Below are positions 1-5,380 of a DNA stretch of 5,380 nucleotides, piece after piece. The stretch is from Caldora sp. SIO3E6 (GTDB lineage Bacteria; Cyanobacteriota; Cyanobacteriia; Cyanobacteriales; Coleofasciculaceae), in the NCBI GenBank assembly GCA_010672185.1, contig JAAHHL010000567.1, forward strand, positions 1 through 5,380. The letters run 5' to 3'. Every line of letters begins with the position of its first letter. Within the stretch, counting starts at the first letter, position 1. Below the pieces are notes generated by a model. That model saw only the letters and a list, made by a program, of their open reading frames with translations. It had not been told where the DNA came from and ran no database searches. Made by a program: the position numbers and the translations under genes.

Positions 1-20
1 TCCACAGCTGCCCTCGCCAT

Positions 21-196
21 CTCACCTCCTCCGCCCCTCCTCCCCTCCGTTCCTCCGCTCCTCCGCCCCTCCGCTCCTCCGCCCCTCCGCGGCTCCGCTC
101 CTCCGCTCCTCCGCTCCTCTGCGCCTCCGCTCCTCCGCTCCTCCGCTCCTCCGCTCCTCCGCTCCTCCGCTCCTCCGCTCCTCCGCTCCTCCGCTC
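21..196. repeat. Octanucleotide tandem array, 22 copies of CTCCGCTC
   Basis: A continuous array of 8-bp units in one register. Fourteen of the 22 units are exactly CTCCGCTC, including nine in a row at 125-196. The eight variants (CTCCGCCC three times, and CTCACCTC, CTCCTCCC, CTCCGTTC, CTCCGCGG, CTCTGCGC once each) lie mostly in the left half, so the right half is the more homogenized. The plus strand is almost all pyrimidine, with normally one G per unit. Because 8 is not a multiple of 3, every frame stays open and gives an 8-residue peptide period (minus strand SGGAEERR). I read those frames as by-products, because they lack a convincing start and have no non-repeat coding part. The array lies downstream of the DUF1824 gene. 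Positions 1-20 before it hold nothing I can assign. Confidence 0.95.
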
Positions 197-210
197 CCCA
201 GCTTCAAGCG

Positions 211-257
211 CTTTTCACCTTAAGTTGACACCAATGCACGTCGGTGCGCCCCTACAT
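211..257. repeat. Probable dispersed cyanobacterial repeat with small hairpin, overlapping the DUF1824 stop
   Basis: Read on the minus strand, the segment begins ATGTAGGGGCGCACC and ends near the AAGGTGAAAAG side. GTAGGGGCGCAC is a motif I recognise from dispersed intergenic palindromes of filamentous cyanobacteria. A short hairpin is visible: GCAC at 236-239 pairs with GTGC at 244-247 around GTCG. The TAG stop of the minus-strand gene (252-254) is part of the GTAGGGG motif. Recognition as a repeat family is from memory. The hairpin and the overlap with the stop codon are seen directly. Confidence 0.5.
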
Positions 258-671
258 ATCAAATAAATCGAGGGGCAAATGACCGTACATATCATTAATG
301 CCATCCTCGTAGGCAGATTGACAAGATACCAAAACACCACGATGGGTTCCTGTATAGGAGTCGAGGTAACATAGTCCGGAATTAGGATTAAATTTGATAT
401 AAACTGAACCATCGATAGGGGTAAGGTCGAGATTGGGTTGGTAGCCTAAAGCTTTTGAATAGGTTTTTAAGGCAGATAAACCCTGAGCTACTGTCTCAGC
501 ACAAATTCCTAGGATTTGGTAGTCGGAATGTTGGGTGAGTACAAGTAGTGCTTGACGGATCAGGACTTTTTCTGCTTCTGAGTCAATAGATTTATTCTCA
601 ATGCAGTTGAAGGGTTTCAGGAGTTCTTGAGCTTCTGGAATAGTTAGATGAGTTGAGTTTTGAGTAGACAT
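252..671 (-). CDS. DUF1824 family protein
   Basis: This 139-residue protein of unknown function belongs to DUF1824 (Pfam PF08854), a small, almost exclusively cyanobacterial family of about this length. Recognisable family blocks are SDYQILGICAE (residues 49-59), the ALGY turn (74-77), GSVYIKFNPNSG (88-99), CYLDSYTGTHRGVLVSCQS (101-119) and the C-terminal YGHLPLDLF (129-137). There is no signal peptide or membrane segment, so it is probably cytosolic. The ATG at 669-671 fits the usual N-terminus, where a short polar tail precedes the helix with PEAQELL. No clear Shine-Dalgarno is seen, which is common in cyanobacteria. The gene is divergent from the dehydrogenase gene, with 12 bp between starts. 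Its final M and stop fall in repeat-like DNA, so the original C-terminus may have been slightly different. The family call is strong; no biochemical role can be stated. Confidence 0.9.
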   Translation of the reverse strand: MSTQNSTHLTIPEAQELLKPFNCIENKSIDSEAEKVLIRQALLVLTQHSDYQILGICAETVAQGLSALKTYSKALGYQPNLDLTPIDGSVYIKFNPNSGLCYLDSYTGTHRGVLVSCQSAYEDGINDMYGHLPLDLFDM

Positions 672-683
672 TTATGATTTTAT

Positions 684-2138
684 ATGAACAAATTTACTAT
701 TCTCTATGTTATTTTCTCACTCTTCTTGGTAATTTTGGTTACTGGGAAAATTTCTTCTGCCCAGATCACTGCTCCAATTCCCGAACCAATTGAAAAGTCA
801 GAACTCTCTGTCGGATTTAGAGAAGTTGTTCAAATTCCCGACAGTGGCACTCACAGAAATCCAGCTGCCCGTTTGAACCTACTTGCCCATGCAGGAGATG
901 GTAGCGGACGCTTATTTGTTAACGATATGCGTGGTAAGTTGTACGTTATTATTGATGGTACTGCTACAGTTTATCTGAATCTGAAAAAGATAATTTGTGC
1001 CGACTTTACTTATGAAAGTAATCAACAGGGCTTTGCTTATTTTGCTTTTCACCCAGAGTTTGCTAAAAATGGCATTTTTTATACGGTAACTAGCGAAACT
1101 AAAGATGGCGGCACTCCTGACTTCCCTGTTACTAAAACGATTATTGACAATAATAAAAACATTATTACCAGTTCCCACCACGATGTGATTCGCGAATGGC
1201 AAGCAACAGACCCTGCTAGCAATACTTTTGCAGGAACATCCCGTGAGATTTTGCGGATTGAAGAACCTTACTCAGATCATAATGTAGGACAATTGGGTTT
1301 TAATCCCAATGCTCAACCAGGGGATGATGATTATGGCTTGCTCTATATCGCTGTCGCTGATGGAGGTAGTGATGGCTTTCCTGTTAGTGATACCGATCCT
1401 TTGGATAATGGACAGGATTTAGGAACACCACTGGGCAAAATGCTCAGAATTGATCCCTTGGGCAATAATAGTACTAATAGTCAATATGGTATTCCTCGTA
1501 ATAATCCTTTTGTTAAGGATGATAATCCTCAGACCTTGGGTGAAATCTGGGCTTATGGACTGCGTAATCCCCATCGTTTTAGCTGGGATACTGGTGGCGA
1601 AGGCAAAATGTTGATTGCTGATACTGGTCAGGCTTTTATTGAAGAAGTTAATCTTGGGATAAAAGGAGCTAACTATGGTTGGGGTGAGCGGGAAGGTACT
1701 TGGGTTATTGAAGAAAATGATCAAAATGTATTGTTTCCCTTACCAAAAAACGACCGCTCCTACAACTATACTTATCCCGTTGCTCAATATGACCATGATA
1801 TACCAGCGGGAATCAAAGGCTTCTACGGTATTGCCATTACTGGTGGTTATGTTTATCGGGGTAAGGCAATTCCCGAATTAATTGGTCAATATATTTTTGC
1901 TGATTTCGGTCATGATGCGAGGTTTTTCCATGTTCGAGTAGATGAATTAGTTGATGGCAAACAAGCAACTATCAAGGAACTTCGGCTCTTTGATGGAGAA
2001 CAAGAAGCTTCTTTTCTCGAAATTATTGGTAAAAAACGCTCCGATGTGCGATTTGGGGTAGACGAGGAAGGAGAAATCTATGTGACATCTAAACAAGATG
2101 GTAAAGTTAGAAAACTCATAAGTGGAACAGGCTTCTAG
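684..2138 (+). CDS. Secreted PQQ-dependent sugar dehydrogenase (glucose/sorbosone dehydrogenase family)
   Basis: This 484-residue six-bladed beta-propeller belongs to the GSDH family (Pfam PF07995), whose characterised members oxidise aldose sugars with PQQ and calcium in the periplasm. Residues 1-26 form a signal peptide (K3, hydrophobic core 4-20, likely cut SSA|Q at 26/27), which supports the ATG at 684. Family blocks follow in order: SGRLFVNDMRGKLYVI (74-89), FAFHPEFAKNG (120-130), DHNVGQLGFNP (198-208), ADGGSDG (225-231), LGKMLRIDPLG (250-260), YGLRNPHRFSWD (291-302), GANYGW (328-333), ITGGYVYRG (385-393) and FGVDEEGEIYV (457-467). Aligning by eye to soluble glucose dehydrogenase, H199 is the likely catalytic base, with D226, R294 and N295 near PQQ. 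A family-atypical stretch at 135-185 makes it longer than the roughly 370-residue bacterial aldose dehydrogenases. The last five residues (SGTGF) and the stop lie in a dispersed palindrome. True substrate and PQQ use are not established. Confidence 0.88.
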   Translation: MNKFTILYVIFSLFLVILVTGKISSAQITAPIPEPIEKSELSVGFREVVQIPDSGTHRNPAARLNLLAHAGDGSGRLFVNDMRGKLYVIIDGTATVYLNLKKIICADFTYESNQQGFAYFAFHPEFAKNGIFYTVTSETKDGGTPDFPVTKTIIDNNKNIITSSHHDVIREWQATDPASNTFAGTSREILRIEEPYSDHNVGQLGFNPNAQPGDDDYGLLYIAVADGGSDGFPVSDTDPLDNGQDLGTPLGKMLRIDPLGNNSTNSQYGIPRNNPFVKDDNPQTLGEIWAYGLRNPHRFSWDTGGEGKMLIADTGQAFIEEVNLGIKGANYGWGEREGTWVIEENDQNVLFPLPKNDRSYNYTYPVAQYDHDIPAGIKGFYGIAITGGYVYRGKAIPELIGQYIFADFGHDARFFHVRVDELVDGKQATIKELRLFDGEQEASFLEIIGKKRSDVRFGVDEEGEIYVTSKQDGKVRKLISGTGF

Positions 2139-2147
2139 CCTGTTTCC
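2122..2147 (+). repeat. Dispersed palindrome (AACAGGC/GCCTGTT), possible terminator
   Basis: An 8-bp stem is formed by AACAGGCT (2126-2133) and AGCCTGTT (2137-2144) around a 3-nt loop. The core GTGGAACAGGC (2122-2132) recurs at 4883-4893, so it is a repeated unit within this window. The dehydrogenase stop TAG (2136-2138) lies in the loop and right arm. The right arm runs into a T- and C-rich stretch (2144-2158), so it might act as a weak terminator, but there is no clean T-run. Confidence 0.75.
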
Positions 2148-2211
2148 GACTTTTCCCTCAGTGCGAGCGATCGCCTGGTAGGTTGGGTTGAGCTGCAAGG
2201 ATTCATCGTAA
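2139..2211. other. Repeat-rich junction upstream of the truncated ATPase
   Basis: The interval contains the right arm of the palindrome, a HIP1 octamer GCGATCGC (2167-2174) and GTAGGTTGGGTTGAG (2178-2192), which I recognise as one half of a common cyanobacterial intergenic repeat. Extending the ATPase frame upstream hits TAA at 2209-2211 and TAG at 2179-2181, the latter within the repeat motif. It therefore looks like a junction where intergenic repeat DNA has replaced the 5' half of a gene. I see no ribosome-binding site or promoter. Confidence 0.6.
2167..2174. repeat. HIP1 palindrome GCGATCGC
   Basis: Exact copy of the highly iterated palindrome that is over-represented in many cyanobacterial genomes. 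A second exact copy lies at 3403-3410 inside the TPR gene. Confidence 0.9.
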
Positions 2212-3015
2212 GTAGATGCTCTCAATGACTTTATTCGGGAAGCACGAAAATCTCTTCCAGCAGACTATCGCGGATTGGTAATGGTTGCTGATAATCTTGA
2301 CCGAATTGTAGAAACCAAAAAAGAAGGAGAACCTAGCAATTATGACGAAATTTACTTAAATCGGAGTGAAATTCTACGGGGTTTAGAATGCCATGTGATC
2401 TACACAGTGCCGATTGCCATGGTTTATTCCGAAAGGGCAACACGATTAGAAGATAACTATGACAAACCAGATGTGTTGCCAATGATTATGGTACGGAATC
2501 CAGATGGAAGCGTCAATACAAATGGACTAGCTAAACTGCGGGAACTAGTTTCTCGGCGTATTGCTTTAGTAGATCCTCAGCTAGTTCAGACTCTTGAGGG
2601 CAAAATTGAAGAACTGGATACCCCCCCTGTATTTGATAGTGCTGACACCTTAGACCAATTATGCTTGATGAGCGGCGGACATGTCCGTAACCTGATGCAA
2701 CTGATTCAAAAGTCGATTGAATGGACAGATGAACTGCCAATTAAGAAACAGGCAGTTAGGCGGGCGATTGAGGAAGCGCGAGAAACCTACCGTAGGAGTA
2801 TCCAGGAGTATCAGTGGGAAATTTTGGCGCGGGTTTGTCAGTCAAAGCAGGCAGACAATAATGAAGAGCATTTGCGGCTCCTGCTGAATCGCTGTTTATT
2901 GGAATATCGCTATTATGATGATCAGGAGACCTTGCAAATATGGTGTAATGTTCACCCGCTAATTGAAGGGATTCCGAAATTCCAGGCATCAATGGAAAGG
3001 GTAAAGAGCTTATGA
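2212..3015 (+). pseudogene. 5'-truncated P-loop (AAA/STAND-like) ATPase, C-terminal part
   Basis: The frame is open from 2212, just after a TAA. The first usable starts are TTG 2275 (246 residues) and ATG 2281. Family-like sequence already reads VDALNDFIREARKSLPADYR in 2212-2271, upstream of any start, so this is the back half of a longer ATPase. Numbering from TTG 2275: a Walker B-type strand ending ADNLDR (5-10), sensor-1-type HVIYTVP (40-46), a sensor-2-like SGGHVRNL (133-140), and a C-terminal winged-helix-like region (about 178-233, with LLLNRCLLEYRY and WCNVHPLI). Walker A is absent, so it cannot bind ATP as the parent would. The stop overlaps the next start (ATGA, 3012-3015), implying coupled translation. 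A short product from TTG 2275 or ATG 2281 remains possible. The original function is unknown; the class call rests on motifs. Confidence 0.75.
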
Positions 3016-4829
3016 GCCTTGCTGAATCTGATGCAACAGTCAAGCCATCTCCAGAGGAAGTTTATCAAGCTCTCCTCAGAGCTTTGCTACTTAGAAAGGG
3101 ATTTGGCCTTGTCTTTGTGCAATGCTCTCCTGCCAAAGCAAACCGCTTGATAGATGACGTTAAACGAGATTTACCTCAAAAAGTCATTTCTGTTTTAACT
3201 TTTACCGAACCCATTGACAACCTTTATGATATTGTTGACAACCTATCTGGAAAAAACAAGCTGAATATCTTATTCATTCAAGGACTTGAAAAATCTCTAG
3301 AACCTTATATCAAGCCTGGTTATGGTGGAGAGGGTAATTACTATAACCTTGATACGGTTCCACGAATTCTTAGCCATCTTAACCAACAGAGGGAAAATTT
3401 CCGCGATCGCTTTGGCAATATTTGCTTTGTTTTCATTTTGCCTCTGTTTGGTATCAAGTACTTCATCCGTCGTGCTCCCGACTTTTTTGATTGGAGTTCG
3501 GGACCTTTTGAAATTCCCACTGATCAGGAACTCTTGGAGCGAGAATTTACTCAAATCGAACAGGAAGTCGGTGCTCAGAAATATGCTGACTTAACTCAGG
3601 AGGAGCGAAATCATCGGATTCTACAGATTCAAGAGTGGCTAGAAGAACCTTTTCAAACTCCTGAGCAAAAACTTGAACTGTTCTTACAGCAAGGCAATCT
3701 TTTCCTAGCTTCAGATGATTTTGAGTCTGCACTTTCTAGCTATAATCAAGCTCTGGTTATTGAGCCAACCAACAATCTAGCTCTATCTGGTCAAGGTTCA
3801 GGTTTGAGGTTTTTAAATCGTTATGAAGAGGCAGTTGAAAGTTACGACAAAATTTTAGAAATTCAGCCTGATAATTATCAAGCTCTAGCTGAGCGAGGTT
3901 TTACATTAATCGAACTTGAACGCTATGAAGAAGCTATTTTTAGCTATGATAAATTATTGGAAAGTCAATCAAAAATTGCTTTGCATTGGGTAAATCGTGG
4001 TTATGCCTTAAGACGTTTAGGGCGCGATCAAGAGGCAGTTGAAAGTTATAATAAAGCGTTGGAAATCGAACCAAGTAATTATAATTTCTGGAATCAGAAA
4101 GGTATCTTACTATATATTCTAGGTTCTTATAGAGAAGCAATCGATAGTTATGATCGTGCTTTACAGCTGAAACCAGACTTTCATTACGCCTGGGCTAATC
4201 GTGGTCATGCATTAGAAAGTCTGGCAAATTGTGAAGAAGCTATTTTTAGCTATGATAAAGCTATAGAAATAAAACCTGACTACTATCCAGCATGGTTTCA
4301 TAGAGCTAGTGCCTTATGTCGAATAGGGCGTAGTGAAGATGGCATTGCTAGTTATGATAAAGTTCTAGAAATCAAGCCTGATTATAGCGTAGCTTGCCAC
4401 AGTCGTGCTCTAGCTCTATCTGCAATAGGTCGATATGAGGAAGCAATTGAAGGCTTTAGAAAGGCAATTGAACTAACACCAAGTGGCTCTAGTGGCACCT
4501 CCTGGATGTGTCTTGGTAGTGCCTTAAGAAGTTTGAGGCGTGATGAAGAATCACTTGCTTGTTTTGACAAAGCGATAGAAGTGGGAGGAAAATATTTTGA
4601 GTATTTTAAGTGGGGTGGAAGAATCATTCCACTCTTGAAATTGGGGCGTTTTCGTGAAGCTTTTGTAAGTGGCTATAAATGTTTGGTATCCTTTACACCA
4701 GATATAGGATTTAGGGAATGGCTCGAACGACGAACCTCAATTTACATCAGAAAGTTTGGACTGCAAAAACTAATCCCAGTTTGGACAAGCTTTTTGCAGC
4801 TAATTGGCTGGAGAGTAAGGGATTGGTAA
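3012..4829 (+). CDS. TPR protein with N-terminal degenerate NTPase-like domain
   Basis: A 605-residue protein, probably cytosolic. Residues 16-170 resemble the core of STAND/AAA ATPases: a helix and strand ending GLVFVQCSP (32-40) where a P-loop would sit, NILFIQGLE (85-93) at the Walker B place, ICFVFILP (137-144) like a sensor-1 strand, then FIRRAPDFFDW (151-161). The P-loop GxxxxGK[ST] is missing, so nucleotide hydrolysis is unlikely. A charged linker (171-220) leads to ten TPR units, with the diagnostic small residue at 240, 274, 308, 342, 376, 410, 444, 478, 514 and 550: exact 34-residue spacing for eight units, then 36 and 36. The C-terminus (560-605) carries no recognised domain. The ATG overlaps the preceding stop, and AGGG and AGAG precede it. 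TPRs suggest a protein-binding scaffold. A link to conflict or signalling systems is inference. Confidence 0.85.
   Translation: MSLAESDATVKPSPEEVYQALLRALLLRKGFGLVFVQCSPAKANRLIDDVKRDLPQKVISVLTFTEPIDNLYDIVDNLSGKNKLNILFIQGLEKSLEPYIKPGYGGEGNYYNLDTVPRILSHLNQQRENFRDRFGNICFVFILPLFGIKYFIRRAPDFFDWSSGPFEIPTDQELLEREFTQIEQEVGAQKYADLTQEERNHRILQIQEWLEEPFQTPEQKLELFLQQGNLFLASDDFESALSSYNQALVIEPTNNLALSGQGSGLRFLNRYEEAVESYDKILEIQPDNYQALAERGFTLIELERYEEAIFSYDKLLESQSKIALHWVNRGYALRRLGRDQEAVESYNKALEIEPSNYNFWNQKGILLYILGSYREAIDSYDRALQLKPDFHYAWANRGHALESLANCEEAIFSYDKAIEIKPDYYPAWFHRASALCRIGRSEDGIASYDKVLEIKPDYSVACHSRALALSAIGRYEEAIEGFRKAIELTPSGSSGTSWMCLGSALRSLRRDEESLACFDKAIEVGGKYFEYFKWGGRIIPLLKLGRFREAFVSGYKCLVSFTPDIGFREWLERRTSIYIRKFGLQKLIPVWTSFLQLIGWRVRDW
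3403..3410. repeat. HIP1 palindrome GCGATCGC
   Basis: Exact second copy of the cyanobacterial octamer, inside the NTPase-like domain of the TPR gene, encoding part of its NFRDRF stretch. Confidence 0.9.
3826..3844 (+). repeat. 19-nt direct repeat between TPR units (partner 4030-4048)
   Basis: Nineteen identical bases encoding the EEAVESY/QEAVESY part of units 2 and 4. The copies are 204 nt apart, exactly two 102-nt TPR units. Confidence 0.9.
3926..3953 (+). repeat. 28-nt direct repeat between TPR units (partner 4232-4259)
   Basis: Twenty-eight identical bases encoding EEAIFSYDK in units 3 and 6. The copies are 306 nt apart, exactly three TPR units. Identity through synonymous positions suggests fairly recent unit duplication or gene conversion. 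Confidence 0.92.
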
Positions 4830-4882
4830 ATAGGATTGAGCCTTCTTGGTCTCATAACCATTGGATGAGAAAAATAACTTCT

Positions 4883-4905
4883 GTGGAACAGGCATCCTGC
4901 CTGTC
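4883..4905 (+). repeat. Second copy of the GGAACAGGC palindrome
   Basis: ACAGGCA (4888-4894) pairs with TGCCTGT (4898-4904) around TCC. The left flank GTGGAACAGGC is identical to 2122-2132. It sits 53 bp after the TPR gene stop and could also serve as a weak terminator for that operon. Confidence 0.8.
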
Positions 4906-4935
4906 TTTGTCTAACTTGCCTACCAGTTAATATCA

Positions 4936-4993
4936 GGGCGGGTTTTGTATTGAGGTTATCTTGCATTTTCCCAGATTATCCCTAAACCCGCCC
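4936..4993. repeat. Inverted repeat GGGCGGGTTT/AAACCCGCCC
   Basis: Perfect 10-bp arms (4936-4945 and 4984-4993) enclose a 38-bp, moderately AT-rich loop. The right arm continues CCTAC, matching the AAACCCGCCCCTAC end of a dispersed intergenic element I recognise from Planktothrix/Microcoleus-type genomes. The left end lacks the GTAGG partner, so this copy is slightly worn or truncated. No open frame lies inside. Confidence 0.8.
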
Positions 4994-5110
4994 CTACAAA
5001 TTTATGGAATATTTTTCCTCATTATTAATTCTCAATTCTTAAAATACGGAAATTTGTTATTATAAATTAATATATTATTTTCTAAATCTTTAGTAAAAAA
5101 GGTTAAAACA

Positions 5111-5302
5111 ATGAAATTTATCAGCCCCAAAGTTGATTATGCCTTCAAGAAAATCTTCGGTTCCGAACAAAGCCAACAAATCTTAATCAGCTTTCTCAAT
5201 GCTATTATCTATGGAGGGGAGCCAACAATCCAATCCCTAACTATTGTCAATCCGAACCTTCTCAAAAAGTCTGGGGGCACTCGCCGAAAGTCAGGAGACT
5301 AA
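5111..5302 (+). pseudogene. Rpn family (PD-(D/E)XK) nuclease/putative transposase, N-terminal fragment
   Basis: The first 51 codons read as the conserved N-terminus of the Rpn/PDDEXK_2 family: MKFISPKVDYAFKKIFGSEQ, then a helix with LISFLNAIIY (25-34) and IQSLTIVNPNLL (40-51). Family members are usually about 250-320 residues, with the catalytic D and ExK residues further on, in the part missing here. Family-like sequence stops at 5263. The last 12 residues (KKSGGTRRKSGD) and the TAA at 5300-5302 come from the hairpin element that begins at 5264. The ATG at 5111 has AAGG 8 nt upstream. Rpn proteins are linked to recombination and phage or mobile DNA, and are abundant and often broken in cyanobacteria. 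The fragment cannot be an active nuclease. The rest of the gene, if it survives, lies beyond the window. Confidence 0.82.
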
Positions 5303-5340
5303 TCAGTAAGGAATGAGGTGCGAGTGCCGCCAGACTTTCT
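5264..5340. mobile_element. 77-bp hairpin element interrupting the nuclease gene (MITE or end of a larger insertion)
   Basis: AAAGTCTGGGGGCACTCGC (5266-5284) and 5320-5338 are inverted repeats of 19 bp with one mismatch, around a 35-bp loop; A5264 and T5340 also pair outside one mismatch. TTCTC directly flanks both sides (5259-5263 and 5341-5345), which could be a 5-bp target duplication, though both sites are pyrimidine-rich. It begins exactly where Rpn homology ends. It may be a small non-autonomous element, or the subterminal hairpin of a larger IS (IS200/IS605-type ends carry such structures) continuing past the window. On the minus strand the stem is followed by five Ts, so terminator activity is also possible. 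Confidence 0.6.
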
Positions 5341-5380
5341 TTCTCGCTCCTCGTAGCTGTTAAAATAAGTAGCTATGGGT

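Larger units (their letters stand above)
4830..5110. other. Intergenic region with two hairpin repeats and an AT-rich leader
   Basis: This 281-bp gap has no supportable gene. Positions 4883-4905 and 4936-4993 hold two palindromic repeats, described separately. From about 5000 the sequence becomes very AT-rich (5000-5100) up to the nuclease start. TATAAA (5061-5066) and TATATT (5071-5076) could be -10 boxes, but I find no matching -35 element at 16-18 bp, so no promoter is called. AAGG at 5099-5102 lies 8 nt before the ATG at 5111 and is a plausible ribosome-binding site. Confidence 0.7.

Noticed and set aside
21..196. CRISPR array
   Set aside because: The units are 8 bp and directly contiguous, with no spacers.
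22..207. Minus-strand open frame of 61 codons with SGGAEERR peptide repeats
   Set aside because: It is a direct result of the 8-bp array, which is open in every frame. It relies on a TTG start and has no non-repeat coding part.
1675..2225. Open frames in other phases within and after the dehydrogenase gene
   Set aside because: They are out of phase with conserved propeller motifs and have low-complexity, uncharacteristic composition.
4718..4966. Open frames on both strands over the TPR gene end and downstream spacer
   Set aside because: They overlap the well-supported TPR frame or run through dispersed repeats (GGAACAGGC, GGGCGGG), and neither resembles a known family.
5053..5078. Promoter candidate TTGTTA with TATATT/TATTAT for the nuclease gene
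   Set aside because: The spacers are only 11-13 bp, too short for a sigma-70 promoter. In such AT-rich DNA these matches are expected by chance.
5319..5330. GTGCGAG as the 5' end of a group II intron
   Set aside because: It resembles the GUGYG start but forms one arm of the 19-bp inverted repeat, and no intron domains can be seen in the 50 bases that follow.

Overview
The window looks like accessory chromosome from a filamentous, Oscillatoriales-type cyanobacterium (Microcoleus, Oscillatoria or Planktothrix-like). The clues are a DUF1824 protein (an essentially cyanobacterial family), two HIP1 octamers (GCGATCGC), several GC-rich palindromes of the kind scattered through such genomes (AACAGGC..GCCTGTT, GGGCGGGTTT..AAACCCGCCC, GTAGGTTGGGTTGAG, GTAGGGGCGCAC), and the start of an Rpn/PD-(D/E)XK nuclease gene. 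The genus is inferred, not proven.

Layout: 21-196 is a 22-copy octanucleotide tandem array, followed by a repeat-like segment (about 211-257). A DUF1824 gene (252-671, minus) and a secreted PQQ-type sugar dehydrogenase gene (684-2138, plus) are divergent, with only 12 bp between their start codons. The stop codons of both genes lie inside dispersed repeats. The gap 2139-2211 holds further repeat pieces and leads into the C-terminal part of a P-loop ATPase. That ATPase has lost its Walker A half (2212-3015). By a 4-base ATGA overlap it runs into a 605-residue protein: an N-terminal domain resembling a catalytically degenerate STAND/AAA NTPase, followed by ten TPR units (3012-4829). The gap 4830-5110 holds two hairpin repeats and an AT-rich leader. 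The window closes with an Rpn-family nuclease gene cut off after about 51 codons by a 77-bp hairpin element (5264-5340).

The DUF1824 and dehydrogenase genes show no obvious functional link. The ATPase and TPR genes are a probable operon. An ATPase partnered with an NTPase-like TPR protein suggests a signal-sensing or conflict-type module, here probably disabled by loss of the ATPase P-loop. The many repeats, the headless ATPase gene and the interrupted nuclease gene show a region shaped by repeat insertion and gene decay.
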